Origin: Thermococcus barophilus MP
GTDB taxonomy: Archaea; Methanobacteriota_B; Thermococci; Thermococcales; Thermococcaceae
Direction of reading: 5' to 3'
Length of the DNA stretch: 64,000 nucleotides
Assembly: GCF_000151105.2 (NCBI RefSeq)
Contig: NC_014804.1
Coordinates: forward strand, 1,178,001-1,242,000
Of this stretch, positions 32,695 to 40,908 are shown in pieces; position 1 is the stretch's first letter; every line of letters begins with the position of its first letter. The notes beneath the pieces are model-generated. The model was not told where the DNA came from and did not search any database. It worked only from the letters and a program-made list of their open reading frames with translations. Made by a program: the position numbers and the translations under genes.

Positions 32695-34518
32695 TCACTT
32701 CCGTATCAGCACGAGTCCGAATCCATCTATGTATTTCACCAGGTTGCCCTCACGGGCGATTTCATAGAAAGCCCTCCTCACGTACTCCTCGTCACCGCAG
32801 TCTAGGCACTCGCTGAGGGGCAGGTAGTCCCTGCCCTCAAGCTTTTTCCTCACGCACTCCCTGACCCTCGCGTAAATCTCCTCGTCAAGCTCAAGGCGCA
32901 CCAGGGGGACGAGTGCCTTGGCGTAGCGGTCGTTGGGGTTGTGGATTACCTCACCGCTCTCCGTGTCGAGGAGTATCAGCGAGACGTTCTCCGAGTAGAA
33001 GTTCCTGTGGAAGTCCTCCGACGAGACGTACCTCCTCACCCTCTCCTCGAAGCCGAGAGGTGAGGCGATAACGAGGATCGTCCTTGCGTTCTCCTTTGAG
33101 TCCCTCGCATCGATGAGGTGCACGTTGACCTCCGCCAAGGTGAGGGGGTCGGTGTCGAGGCCCAGCTCCGCCAGCCTTTCAACCCTCGTCAGGTAAACCC
33201 CCCTAACGAGTATCCTCTCCTTCCTCCCGAGGAGCTTCTTCTCCTTCAGGGCTACCTCAACGTACCTGTTCTCCGGCAGGTTCTTGAGGGACTTCTCGTC
33301 AAGCTTTCCGGCGAATCTCGCCGTGTCCTCGCCCTTCTTCTCCTCAATCCTTTCAACGGAGTACGTTCTGCCGAGGAGCCGCACTTCTCCCGCGAATTTG
33401 CTCTTCATCCTGCCCACGAAGTTGAGCTCACCGATCCTTGCCTCGTCCCTGAGCACCAGGCGGGAGCCCTTTTCGACCTTGCCCGACATCGCGAGGATTT
33501 CCTCTATCCTGCTTTTCAGCAGGTTCTCCTTCTCGGAAAGCTCAAGCTCCCTTTTCCTGAGCTCCATCTCCTTCTCCCTGAGTTCGAGCTCCCTCCTCCT
33601 GAGCTTCTCCTCAAGGAGCCTCGCCTCGCGCAGGGCCTCCTCCTTCGCCCTCGCAAGCTCCTCCTCAAGTTTTTTCCTCAGCTCTTCATCCTTAAGCTCC
33701 GTGAGTCTCCTGGCGAGCTCTGCCTTCTCGCGCTCGAACCTCTCGATCAGCTCCTCCTTCTCCCTGCGGAGCCTCTCTACCTCCTCCAGGCTCGATGCCG
33801 ACAGCTCTTCCTCAAGCTTTCTGCGCTCCTCCTCGAAGAACTCCACCATCTCTGCTATCCTCTTCTTCAGCTCCCCAACCCTAGCTTCGTAGCTCTCCCT
33901 GACTGCTTCAACTTCCTCCGTCTTTTCGCGCTCCCACTCCTCCATTAGGGTTCTGAACCAGCCGTATTTGCTTGCCTCGTTTATTGCGGCATCGATTTTC
34001 TCGCGGTAGCTCTTCCACGTCCTCTTGAGGTAGTAGCGGAGGGGGAGCTTTATCTCGGGGTCTTCGAGCTGCTCCTCTATCCACCTGTCCACCCCGAGGT
34101 AGTATGTCTTTAAGAGCTGGAGGGTCTCCTCGTCCCTGCGGTAGAGCTTTTCGAGGATGTCCTCCATCGTCGTTATCTCAAAGACGTTGTACTTCAGTAT
34201 CTCATCTATCAGACCTATCTCGCGTTCCGAGAAGCTCTTTTCTGCGGGTGGAAACGCCTCACCTTTCTTCCAGAAGCTCCACGCCAGCACCGCCAGGGCC
34301 GCCTCGAACTTTGCCCTGAACGTGCTGTCAAGGTCCCTAAGAAAGTCCCCGCACTCGCCTTCGAGATAGCGCGAGTAAGAGTCCTGAATCCTCTCCCAGA
34401 GGCTCTTCCGGGTCTCGAAGTCCTCGACGGTAACGTCCCTGCCCTGCCGCAGAACCCTCTCGGCCGGACGGAGCAGGTTCCTCACGCATTCGGGGTTTCC
34501 CTCGTTGAACACCACCAT
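32695..34518 (-). CDS. Long coiled-coil protein with C-terminal alpha/beta and winged-helix-like domains
   Basis: A 607-residue protein. Residues 1-195 are a helical domain rich in aromatic residues. Residues about 200-345 are an uninterrupted coiled coil of E, R, K and L (for example LREARLLEEKLRRRELELRE). Residues 350-450 look like a small beta domain (VRLLGRTYSVERIEE, NRYVEVALKEKKLLG). The last 150 residues alternate strands and helices (TILVIASPLGFEERVRRYVS, VSLILLDTESGEVIHNP) and end in a winged-helix-like segment (EEYVRRAFYEIAREGNLVKY). No known family. GGTGGTACC precedes the ATG. It could be a scaffold for the Snf7-like proteins encoded directly downstream. Confidence 0.7.
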   Translation of the reverse strand: MVVFNEGNPECVRNLLRPAERVLRQGRDVTVEDFETRKSLWERIQDSYSRYLEGECGDFLRDLDSTFRAKFEAALAVLAWSFWKKGEAFPPAEKSFSEREIGLIDEILKYNVFEITTMEDILEKLYRRDEETLQLLKTYYLGVDRWIEEQLEDPEIKLPLRYYLKRTWKSYREKIDAAINEASKYGWFRTLMEEWEREKTEEVEAVRESYEARVGELKKRIAEMVEFFEEERRKLEEELSASSLEEVERLRREKEELIERFEREKAELARRLTELKDEELRKKLEEELARAKEEALREARLLEEKLRRRELELREKEMELRKRELELSEKENLLKSRIEEILAMSGKVEKGSRLVLRDEARIGELNFVGRMKSKFAGEVRLLGRTYSVERIEEKKGEDTARFAGKLDEKSLKNLPENRYVEVALKEKKLLGRKERILVRGVYLTRVERLAELGLDTDPLTLAEVNVHLIDARDSKENARTILVIASPLGFEERVRRYVSSEDFHRNFYSENVSLILLDTESGEVIHNPNDRYAKALVPLVRLELDEEIYARVRECVRKKLEGRDYLPLSECLDCGDEEYVRRAFYEIAREGNLVKYIDGFGLVLIRK

Positions 34519-34527
34519 GGTACCACC

Positions 34528-35046
34528 TCACAGCAGGAGGGAGAGCTCCCTCTCCAGCTTTCTCGCCATGTCATCAACCGCGGTGCCGTAGCCCTCGATG
34601 GCTATGACGACAGCGGTTCCGTTATCCCTCTCTTCAACCAGCACCTCCACCTCCATCCTCCCCTTTTTGGTGTACGCCCTGTATCGGGAGACGTTTCCCT
34701 CAGAGGAGACGTAGTATGCACCGAATTTTGAGAGGACGTACTTCAGCAGTTTTCGAACCACCACTGGCTCTTCCCAGGTCAGGTGCTTAATCTCCCTCCT
34801 CGTTGGGGAGACCCTTGAGCCTATGTCCTCGGGCTCCACGCGGTACACCATCACCTTCCCCTCGGTCGGGGGGTCGAGCTTTGAGAGGAGCTCCTCCGCG
34901 AAGCCCTCAACGTCGCTGGAATCTATTATGAAAGATATCCCCCTGACCTTGGAAATCCTGGCGCGGTTTGACCACTTGTCAAGGAGGTATTCAACGCGCT
35001 TTCGCTCGGCATCGTTCTCGTAGCAGACTATGAACAGATGCGGCAC
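34528..35046 (-). CDS. Small protein of unknown function heading the ESCRT-like locus
   Basis: A 172-residue protein with an alpha/beta start (PHLFIVCYENDAERKRVEYLLDKW), a central region (GKVMVYRVEPEDIGSRVSPTRREIKHLTWEEP) and a C-terminal beta-rich part (YRAYTKKGRMEVEVLVEERDNGTAVVIAIEGYG). No motif recognised. The GTG start has GGGGTGA upstream and a TATA box at about 35098. It is first in the unit with the coiled-coil protein and two Snf7-like proteins; the intergenic gaps are 9 and 10 bases, so all four are co-transcribed. Confidence 0.7.
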   Translation of the reverse strand: MPHLFIVCYENDAERKRVEYLLDKWSNRARISKVRGISFIIDSSDVEGFAEELLSKLDPPTEGKVMVYRVEPEDIGSRVSPTRREIKHLTWEEPVVVRKLLKYVLSKFGAYYVSSEGNVSRYRAYTKKGRMEVEVLVEERDNGTAVVIAIEGYGTAVDDMARKLERELSLLL

Positions 35047-35097
35047 GACGGTTCACCCCTCATTTTTCACTCACTTACTTTAGTGCTGGGACTTTGG

Positions 35098-35107
35098 AGT
35101 ATATAAC
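35098..35107 (-). promoter_or_regulatory. TATA box of the first ESCRT-like transcription unit
   Basis: Minus strand GTTATATACT preceded by CCGAAAAC, a good BRE-like purine stretch, about 50 bases before the GTG at 35046. Just upstream (35144-35160) lies a 17-base AT-rich word that recurs exactly at 44956-44972. Confidence 0.55.
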
Positions 35108-35194
35108 GTTTTCGGCAATTTGGAGAAAAATACGTGCTTCAAAATTTTCCATTTTGTAAAATACTGGAAAATAGGAGGAATGCACAGGGAAAAA

Positions 35195-35755
35195 TCAAAC
35201 CCTGTCAACAACGCCCTTCAGTATCTCCTCGACCTTCGCCGCAACCTCAAGCAGCTCGTCGTTCCCGGTTATGCTCATGGCCTTCGTAGGGAGCAGCAGG
35301 CTCACGTAGGTCTTTCCGTCCTTCACGTACACCACCAGGTTGCAGGGCAGGAAGGTACCGCTGTTGATGTCTATTCCGATAAGCTGGCTTGAGAACTTCG
35401 GGTTGCAGGCGCCGAGGATGACGTATGGCTCCATGTCAAGGTCGAGCTTCTCCTTGAAAAGCCGGTCAACCCTGACCTCGCTGAGGACACCGAAGCCCTC
35501 CTTCTTCAGCTCCTCCTTGACCCTCGCCACGGTCTCATCGAAACCGGTTTCAACCTCTCTGACATAGGCGTACCCCTTCTTGGGTTCCTCCATTCCATGC
35601 ATTCCGTGGCGGCCCTTTCCCATGCCTTTCATTCCCTTGCCGTGGCCCTTACAGCCACCCTTCATCTTTCCCTTACCTTTCATTCCCTTCATGCCACCCA
35701 TTTTCCCGTGGCCTCCCACTCCGCCGTTTTCCATTTCATTCATTTCGCCTTTCAT
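35195..35755 (-). CDS. DUF302 protein with Met/Gly/Lys/His-rich N-terminal extension
   Basis: A 186-residue protein. The first 55 residues are low-complexity Gly, Met, Lys and His (GKMGGMKGMKGKGKMKGGC, GRHGMHGM), likely a metal-binding tail. The rest is a DUF302 domain: VKEELKKEGFGVLSEVRVDRLFKEKLDL, PYVILGACNPKFSSQLI, and the Cys-containing FLPCNLVVYVKDGKTYVSLLLP. DUF302 proteins are small TATA-binding-like folds of unknown role often found with metal resistance genes. Start ATG 35755 follows GGTGAT. Two further DUF302 genes lie at 43024 and 57661. Promoter carries the CATTTTG motif. Confidence 0.82.
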   Translation of the reverse strand: MKGEMNEMENGGVGGHGKMGGMKGMKGKGKMKGGCKGHGKGMKGMGKGRHGMHGMEEPKKGYAYVREVETGFDETVARVKEELKKEGFGVLSEVRVDRLFKEKLDLDMEPYVILGACNPKFSSQLIGIDINSGTFLPCNLVVYVKDGKTYVSLLLPTKAMSITGNDELLEVAAKVEEILKGVVDRV

Positions 35756-35810
35756 CTTTAATCACCTTTTTCTTTTGTTAAGCTCTTTTTAATTTGTAGC
35801 ATTAATAGGG

Positions 35811-35827
35811 TTATTATGAGCAAAATG
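35811..35827 (-). promoter_or_regulatory. CATTTTG-ATAA promoter motif of the Met/Lys-rich DUF302 gene
   Basis: Minus strand CATTTTGCTCATAATAA, 72 bases before the ATG at 35755. Shares 14 identical bases with the motif before the Met-rich membrane protein (20458-20471). Confidence 0.5.
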
Positions 35828-35895
35828 GTAATTATAAGCCCCAGAAATTTCCAATATTAAAGTGTGACTACAAAGCATTCTTCAAAAAACTATGA

Positions 35896-36624
35896 TTATA
35901 ACAGAAGTCTCAACCCTTTTCTAACGGCGACTCTTCCATGATTCTTCCTCCCGGGTTTTAATGCAATGATGATCTCGATGGGAAGTCCAAAAATCCGCCT
36001 CACCTCTTCGTGCATCACCAAAAAACCCGCATCCTTCAAAGTCTGGGAAAGATGAATCGGCCGGCAGTCCAAGTACTGAGGGAGCTTTTCATGGAGCCAC
36101 TCGTAAATTCTCATCAGCAACCCCCTGCCTTCCTTTGACATGCTGACCACACCAAGCCTTCCGCCGGGCTTCAAAACCCTTCTAACCTCATTGAGAACCT
36201 CCGGAATTTCCGGCGTGTCAAAGAGCTCAAGGGTGAAGCTCATGAAAACGGCATCGAATTTATTATCCTCATAGGGCAGTTTTGAGGCATCCCCACAGTA
36301 CAGCTCAACCCTATCCAGCAGCCCGGCTTTTTCGAGCCTTTTTCTGCTGACCTCAAGCATGCCCGATGATATGTCGATGCCGTAAACCTTTCCCTCTTTA
36401 CCCACAAGCTCGGCCATTTTCTTCAAGCAGTGCCCGGTTCCAAAGCCGATCTCTAACACAATTTCTCCTTTTTTAATATCCAATAGCTCCAATGCCCTGT
36501 CTCTATACTTCCCCTCAAAGACACCAGCAAAATAATCGTAAAACCGGCTGATCCTGTCATAGGTCTTTTTCGCCTGGGCCTTGGTTCTATATACCCGCGA
36601 CACTTCATGAGTTTGAGGGTTCAT
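35896..36624 (-). CDS. UbiE-type SAM-dependent methyltransferase
   Basis: A 242-residue class I methyltransferase. VYRTKAQAKKTYDRISRFYDYFAG is the UbiE/COQ5-like lead, followed by motif I IVLEIGFGTGHCLKKMAE, VYGIDISSGMLEVSRKRL, DASKLPYEDNKFDAVFMSFTLELF and VLKPGGRLGVVSM. Substrate unknown: perhaps a quinone-like lipid, or a small thiol or metalloid given the neighbourhood. I use ATG 36624; in-frame codons extend to 36654 (TTG). A TATA-like CATAAATAA lies near 36657-36665. It follows the ICMT-like gene closely on the same strand. Confidence 0.85.
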   Translation of the reverse strand: MNPQTHEVSRVYRTKAQAKKTYDRISRFYDYFAGVFEGKYRDRALELLDIKKGEIVLEIGFGTGHCLKKMAELVGKEGKVYGIDISSGMLEVSRKRLEKAGLLDRVELYCGDASKLPYEDNKFDAVFMSFTLELFDTPEIPEVLNEVRRVLKPGGRLGVVSMSKEGRGLLMRIYEWLHEKLPQYLDCRPIHLSQTLKDAGFLVMHEEVRRIFGLPIEIIIALKPGRKNHGRVAVRKGLRLLL

Positions 36625-36659
36625 TTCTGTTCGCCGATATGGGTTATGTGCCAAGTTAT

Positions 36660-37235
36660 TTATGGGTTGTCCCTCCGGCTTTTTGGACGTCCAAAATACC
36701 TTGGGGTTCTCTCTTTATACCTTCGGTATTCCTCTCCAAAAATACGCTCAAGATAAGGCTCCTCAAGCTCCACCACGTATTTATGGAAGCCGATGGCAAA
36801 CGCCGCTGTGAGCAGAAGCGCAAGGAGGGATCTGCCCGCGAGCGATATCCCAAGGAAGATTAACAACAGCCCAAGGTTTTGGGGATTTCTGCTGTATCTG
36901 TAGATACCCGTGGTCACGAGCTTTGATGTGTCCAGCCCGGACATTCTCTTAAATGAGCGGAACTCCCATATGCCGAGTAGCATTATGATACTCCCCACAG
37001 CAGCAACCACAAGACCGCTAGCCAGGGCAACCGTTGTGTTAATTGGTAGTCTCCAGAGTCCCTCTAAAGACGCCCACACTATCAGAACGAAGTGGAGTAT
37101 GTATGATGTCCACACTGCGATGGCGACATTAGTGGGCAGAATTTCCCCCTTCTCGTAGATTTTCTTTATCTCCGAAAACACATACCCATCCAGCACCAGC
37201 CAGAGAGCAAAGAGAACCACATAAAGCCAGCTCAT
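36660..37235 (-). CDS. Isoprenylcysteine carboxyl methyltransferase-like membrane protein
   Basis: A 191-residue protein with about five membrane helices. The C-terminal half has the ICMT/PEMT signature: TTGIYRYSRNPQNLGLLLIFLGISL and ELEEPYLERIFGEEYRRYKERTPRYF, which bind SAM at the membrane face. Members methylate isoprenylated cysteines or phospholipids, and a related branch is annotated with heavy-metal resistance. The exact substrate here is unknown. It is followed by the UbiE-type methyltransferase, so two methyltransferases lie in tandem beside a metal-ATPase operon. Confidence 0.85.
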   Translation of the reverse strand: MSWLYVVLFALWLVLDGYVFSEIKKIYEKGEILPTNVAIAVWTSYILHFVLIVWASLEGLWRLPINTTVALASGLVVAAVGSIIMLLGIWEFRSFKRMSGLDTSKLVTTGIYRYSRNPQNLGLLLIFLGISLAGRSLLALLLTAAFAIGFHKYVVELEEPYLERIFGEEYRRYKERTPRYFGRPKSRRDNP

Positions 37236-37300
37236 TCTTTTTCACTCCCCATCCGGGTTATTTGGGAAAAAACAAAGGGACGCCGGAGGAAGAGCATCCA

Positions 37301-39376
37301 TCACCTCAGAATTCTCATCGCGTTGAAGACCGCTATTAACGCTACACCGACGTCCGCAAAGACCGCCTCCCACATCGTCGCCTCTCCAAGGATTCCAAGC
37401 CCTATGAACGCCAGCTTAACACCGAGGGCAAAGATTATGTTCTGCCATACTATCCTCTGCGTCTTCCTGGCTATCCTGATACCCCTCGGCAGCTTGGACG
37501 GCTTGTCGTCCATTATAACGACATCTGCAGTCTCTATAGCCGCGTCGCTGCCCAATGCCCCCATCGCAACGCCCACATCTGCCCTTGCCAAAACGGGAGC
37601 ATCGTTTATTCCATCTCCAACAAAAACTATTTTTTCGTTAGGTGCTTTTTCCTTCTCAAGCTCCTCAATGACCTTTACCTTGTCCTCCGGCAGGAGCTCT
37701 GCATAGAAGCCATCAAGCCCTATCTGCCTCGCTATCTCCTCGGCGACGTCCCTGTTATCACCCGTCACCATAACGACCTTCTTGATCCCGAGGCGCTTCA
37801 GCTCCTTCACAGCGAGCGGGGCGTCATCCTTTATCTCGTCCGAGATTATTATGTAGCCGGCGTACTTTCCGTTGATGACAACGTGAGCGACGGTTCCCTT
37901 AACGCGGCATGTGTCGTGCTCGATATTGAACCTGTGAAGGAGCCTGTCGTTGCCCACCATGACTTCCACACCATCTATCTTTGCCCTGACACCATGCCCA
38001 GCGATTTCCTCATATTCTTTTATCTCCGCCTCGTTGATCTCCTCACCGTAAGCTTCACGTATCGCCTTAGCAATCGGGTGGTTTGAATGCGCCTCCGCCA
38101 GAGCTGCGAATCTGAGGATTTCATCCTCACTGAAGCCGTTCCTTGTCTCTATTTTCGTGACCTTGAAGACTCCCTTTGTCAGCGTTCCAGTCTTGTCAAA
38201 GGCAACTATCGCAGCTCTACTGAGCGCATCGAGGAAGTTGGAGCCCTTGACGAGTATTCCATCCCTTGCTGCTCTTCCAATACCCCCGAAGTAGCCGAGC
38301 GGGATGGACAGGACAAGCGCACATGGACATGATATAACGAGGAGTACCAAAGCCCTATAAACCCACTTCGAGAAGGGCTCGCCGAAGACAAGCGGTGGAA
38401 CCAGCGCTATAAGCATCGCAAGTCCGACGACAGCTGGCGTATAGTAGTGGGCAAAGCGTGTTATGAACTTCTCCGTCTTAGCTTTTCTCGCGCTTGCGTT
38501 CTCCACAAGCTCAAGAATCCTCGAAATGGTTGATTCCTTAAGCTCTTTTGTAACCTTAACCGTCAAAAGTCCGCTTAAGTTCACCATTCCCGAGAGGATT
38601 TCATCCCCTTCCTTTACGGTCCTTGGAACGCTCTCTCCCGTTAAGGCGGAGGTATCAACGCTTGAGCTTCCCTCGATGATAACTCCATCAACGGGAACCC
38701 TCTCACCGGGCTTTATGACAATTATGTCTCCCACTTTAAGCTCTTCGGGCTTGACTCTTACTATCTTATCACCCACCTTGAGGTTTGCGTACTCCGCCTT
38801 TAATGCCAGCAAGGCTTTAATGGAGCGCCTCGACCTGTTGACGGCTAAGTCTTGGAAGAACTCACCCACGATGTAGAAGAGCATAACTCCCACAGCTTCG
38901 GGATATTCATGAATGGCAAACGCTCCCAGCGTAGCTATGGCTATGAGGAAGTTCTCATCAAAGACGTTACCGTGGATTGAGTTCACAAAGGCGTTCCTGA
39001 GAACCTTCCACCCAACGAGGAGGTAGCTCACCACAAATATCCCGAACACAAAGGGGTTGTCGTAGTTGTAGTAGTACCTCAGGACTATTCCGATGGCGAA
39101 CAGCAGGAGCGAGGGGATTATGAAGTAGAGCATCCTCTTCGGGTCGTCGTGGTCGTGGTGGTGATCGTGCTCATGCTCCTCCTTTTCGATGATCTTAACC
39201 CCCGGCTCAACCTTCTTTATTATCTCCTTTGCCTTCTCGATATCCCCCTCTATTATGGCTTCTTTGGTTGTGAAGTTGACCAGGGCAAACTCGAAGCCCT
39301 CCTTTTTCAGAGCTTCCTCTATTTCATACGCACAGCTTGCGCAGTCGAGCCCTTCCAGTTTAAGCTTCTTCGGCAT
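37301..39376 (-). CDS. Zn/Cd/Pb-type heavy metal P1B ATPase
   Basis: A 691-residue ATPase. One HMA-like domain has GLDCASC near residue 9, then a His/Asp-rich stretch (EHEHDHHHDHDD). ALTGESVPR, ISCPCALVLSIPL (CPC), [16 protein letters not shown] and [20 protein letters not shown] follow, with a C-terminal segment beginning NIIFALGVKLAFIGLG whose Lys and later VFADVGVALIAVFNAMRIL (conserved Asp) are typical of the ZntA/CadA branch. It exports Zn2+, Cd2+ or Pb2+. Only two bases separate it from the ArsR-type gene upstream; the pair is a classic metal-efflux operon. Confidence 0.93.
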   Translation of the reverse strand: MPKKLKLEGLDCASCAYEIEEALKKEGFEFALVNFTTKEAIIEGDIEKAKEIIKKVEPGVKIIEKEEHEHDHHHDHDDPKRMLYFIIPSLLLFAIGIVLRYYYNYDNPFVFGIFVVSYLLVGWKVLRNAFVNSIHGNVFDENFLIAIATLGAFAIHEYPEAVGVMLFYIVGEFFQDLAVNRSRRSIKALLALKAEYANLKVGDKIVRVKPEELKVGDIIVIKPGERVPVDGVIIEGSSSVDTSALTGESVPRTVKEGDEILSGMVNLSGLLTVKVTKELKESTISRILELVENASARKAKTEKFITRFAHYYTPAVVGLAMLIALVPPLVFGEPFSKWVYRALVLLVISCPCALVLSIPLGYFGGIGRAARDGILVKGSNFLDALSRAAIVAFDKTGTLTKGVFKVTKIETRNGFSEDEILRFAALAEAHSNHPIAKAIREAYGEEINEAEIKEYEEIAGHGVRAKIDGVEVMVGNDRLLHRFNIEHDTCRVKGTVAHVVINGKYAGYIIISDEIKDDAPLAVKELKRLGIKKVVMVTGDNRDVAEEIARQIGLDGFYAELLPEDKVKVIEELEKEKAPNEKIVFVGDGINDAPVLARADVGVAMGALGSDAAIETADVVIMDDKPSKLPRGIRIARKTQRIVWQNIIFALGVKLAFIGLGILGEATMWEAVFADVGVALIAVFNAMRILR

Positions 39377-39378
39377 GA

Positions 39379-39726
39379 TTATTCCTCCATGTGCTTTAAC
39401 GCGACTTTCAAAATCTCCCTTATATGCTCGTCATCCAGCCTGTAGAAGACGTTCTTACCGTCTTTCCTGTAGGTAACGATTTTCCTGTCCTTCAGGATTC
39501 TCAGCTGGTGAGAAATAGCTGAGACTGAAAGGCCTGTGATGTTGGAAAGATCACATGTGCAAAGCTCATCTTCAAGGAGAGCGAAGAGTATTTTAAGCCT
39601 CGTTGGATTTCCCAATGCATCAAAAAAATCCGAGATTTCCAAGATCAACTCCTCCTCAGGCAGTTTTTCTCTGGCTTTGAGAATTTTATCAAGATGTTCC
39701 TCATACACCTTACACACTTCTGTCAT
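39379..39726 (-). CDS. ArsR/SmtB-family metal-responsive repressor
   Basis: A 115-residue winged-helix repressor. The DNA-binding helix is ITGLSVSAISHQLRIL. Both classical sensory sites are visible: ELCTCDLS in helix alpha-3 (CadC-type Cys pair), with a further Cys at position 5, and the alpha-5 site DDEHIREILKVALKHMEE (Asp, His, His, Glu as in SmtB/CzrA). The protein thus could sense Cd/Pb via the Cys set and Zn via alpha-5. It precedes the CPC-type ATPase and has its own palindromic operator at 39743-39762. GGTGATG precedes the start. Confidence 0.93.
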   Translation of the reverse strand: MTEVCKVYEEHLDKILKAREKLPEEELILEISDFFDALGNPTRLKILFALLEDELCTCDLSNITGLSVSAISHQLRILKDRKIVTYRKDGKNVFYRLDDEHIREILKVALKHMEE

Positions 39727-39742
39727 TTTTCATCACCTCTAC

Positions 39743-39762
39743 ATTTGAGCAATTGTGCAAAT
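39743..39762. promoter_or_regulatory. ArsR/SmtB-type operator overlapping the metal ATPase operon promoter
   Basis: ATTTG-AG-CAATTG-TG-CAAAT is a 20-base imperfect palindrome centred on CAATTG (16 of 20 positions symmetric), the usual form of ArsR/SmtB sites. On the minus strand a TATA box (GTTTATAAAAC, about 39763-39773) lies directly upstream and the palindrome covers the expected transcription start, ideal for repression released by metal. Confidence 0.8.
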
Positions 39763-39800
39763 GTTTTATAAACCTTTCCATTCCGAAACATATCGAAAAA

Positions 39801-40880
39801 CTACACAGAGACTACCAGAATAGAACTCCCCAGAGCAATCAGGAAGTATGGAATAGAATATTTATGGAAGTCCCTTATACCAATCCCAGAGATGCGGAGG
39901 GCTATAAGATTGGCGAGGGAACCAATCACTATTCCAGTGCCACCGAGGTTTACCCCAAGTGCCAAAGGGAGCCATTCTGGTTTTCCTGCAGAAATCAAAA
40001 CCACAGTTGCAGGAACGTTGCTTATCAATTGACTTAACCCAGCAGAAAGTAGAACTACACCTATGGAACTTTTTAATGTGGGTAAAATATTAAAAGCGTG
40101 CATGAGCATAGAGAGCTCTTTAAAATCGATGAATATAAAAGCAAATGTAATAATCAATGCAATGTCAATAGAGAGCAGGATCCTTCGCTCAACAACTGTT
40201 AAGATAGCAAGAGTTAAAGGAAGTGCCCACAGTGCATGTCCCAGTTGGATCAACACGACATCTACAAATAACAATGTTGCAGATGAAAACATTAGAGTTT
40301 TGTTAAGCTTCACATCCGGCATTGTGAATACTTGAAACTGTTCCTTACCTCCTCCTATAAACACAAATAAAAGCAAAACAAACACCCACAGGAAAACATA
40401 AGGGAACATTGCTAAAATGAATTCATGTACGGAAACTCTATAAAACCTCCATATTATTATGTTCTGTGGATTTCCAATGGGAGTTAATGCTGACCCTACA
40501 TTTGCAGCAATTGCCGTTAAGCTAACTGCTTTTTTCACGTCTATTTCGGCAATTTTAGACATGGTCATGATGAGGGGAATAAATACGAACATAGCAGTGT
40601 CATTCATTATAAGTGAGGAGGAGAATGATACAATGACTATCATGATAAACAGAAAGCGTTTTTCGTCACCATCTGAAAGCCGTATTATGTAAGGAGCGAT
40701 TCTTGTAAAAACACCGGAAAGTTCAAGACCTCTTGACACCATAAGGAGTGATACTATTGCTGAAAGGCTTTCATAATCAATGAGTTTTAGGGTTCTTCCA
40801 AGCAGGGAGATATCCACAATGGAGAGCAGTACATATAGTAATAGCAAAAGAGCAAGGAACCACTCTCTTTTGGCATACAA
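39801..40880 (-). CDS. ArsB/NhaD/CitM-superfamily ion transporter
   Basis: A 359-residue membrane protein with about ten hydrophobic segments. SSLIMNDTAMFVFIPLI and AANVGSALTPIGNPQNIIIW are the N-terminal repeat signature of the ion transporter superfamily, and LSQLISNVPATVVLIS with GVNLGGTGIVIGSLANLIAL is its counterpart in the second half. It could export arsenite, or exchange Na+/H+ or anions. A TTG start at 40880 with AGGGT upstream is used because no ATG is in frame. It follows the 174-residue unknown gene by 28 bases and may be co-transcribed with it. Confidence 0.85.
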   Translation of the reverse strand: MYAKREWFLALLLLLYVLLSIVDISLLGRTLKLIDYESLSAIVSLLMVSRGLELSGVFTRIAPYIIRLSDGDEKRFLFIMIVIVSFSSSLIMNDTAMFVFIPLIMTMSKIAEIDVKKAVSLTAIAANVGSALTPIGNPQNIIIWRFYRVSVHEFILAMFPYVFLWVFVLLLFVFIGGGKEQFQVFTMPDVKLNKTLMFSSATLLFVDVVLIQLGHALWALPLTLAILTVVERRILLSIDIALIITFAFIFIDFKELSMLMHAFNILPTLKSSIGVVLLSAGLSQLISNVPATVVLISAGKPEWLPLALGVNLGGTGIVIGSLANLIALRISGIGIRDFHKYSIPYFLIALGSSILVVSV

Positions 40881-40908
40881 TGCTATGACCCTAATTAGCC
40901 CCCTAATA

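Noticed and set aside
33118-33948. Leucine-rich open frame on the plus strand
   Set aside because: Mirror of the Glu/Arg/Lys coiled coil on the minus strand (CTC/CTT repeats); not a protein.
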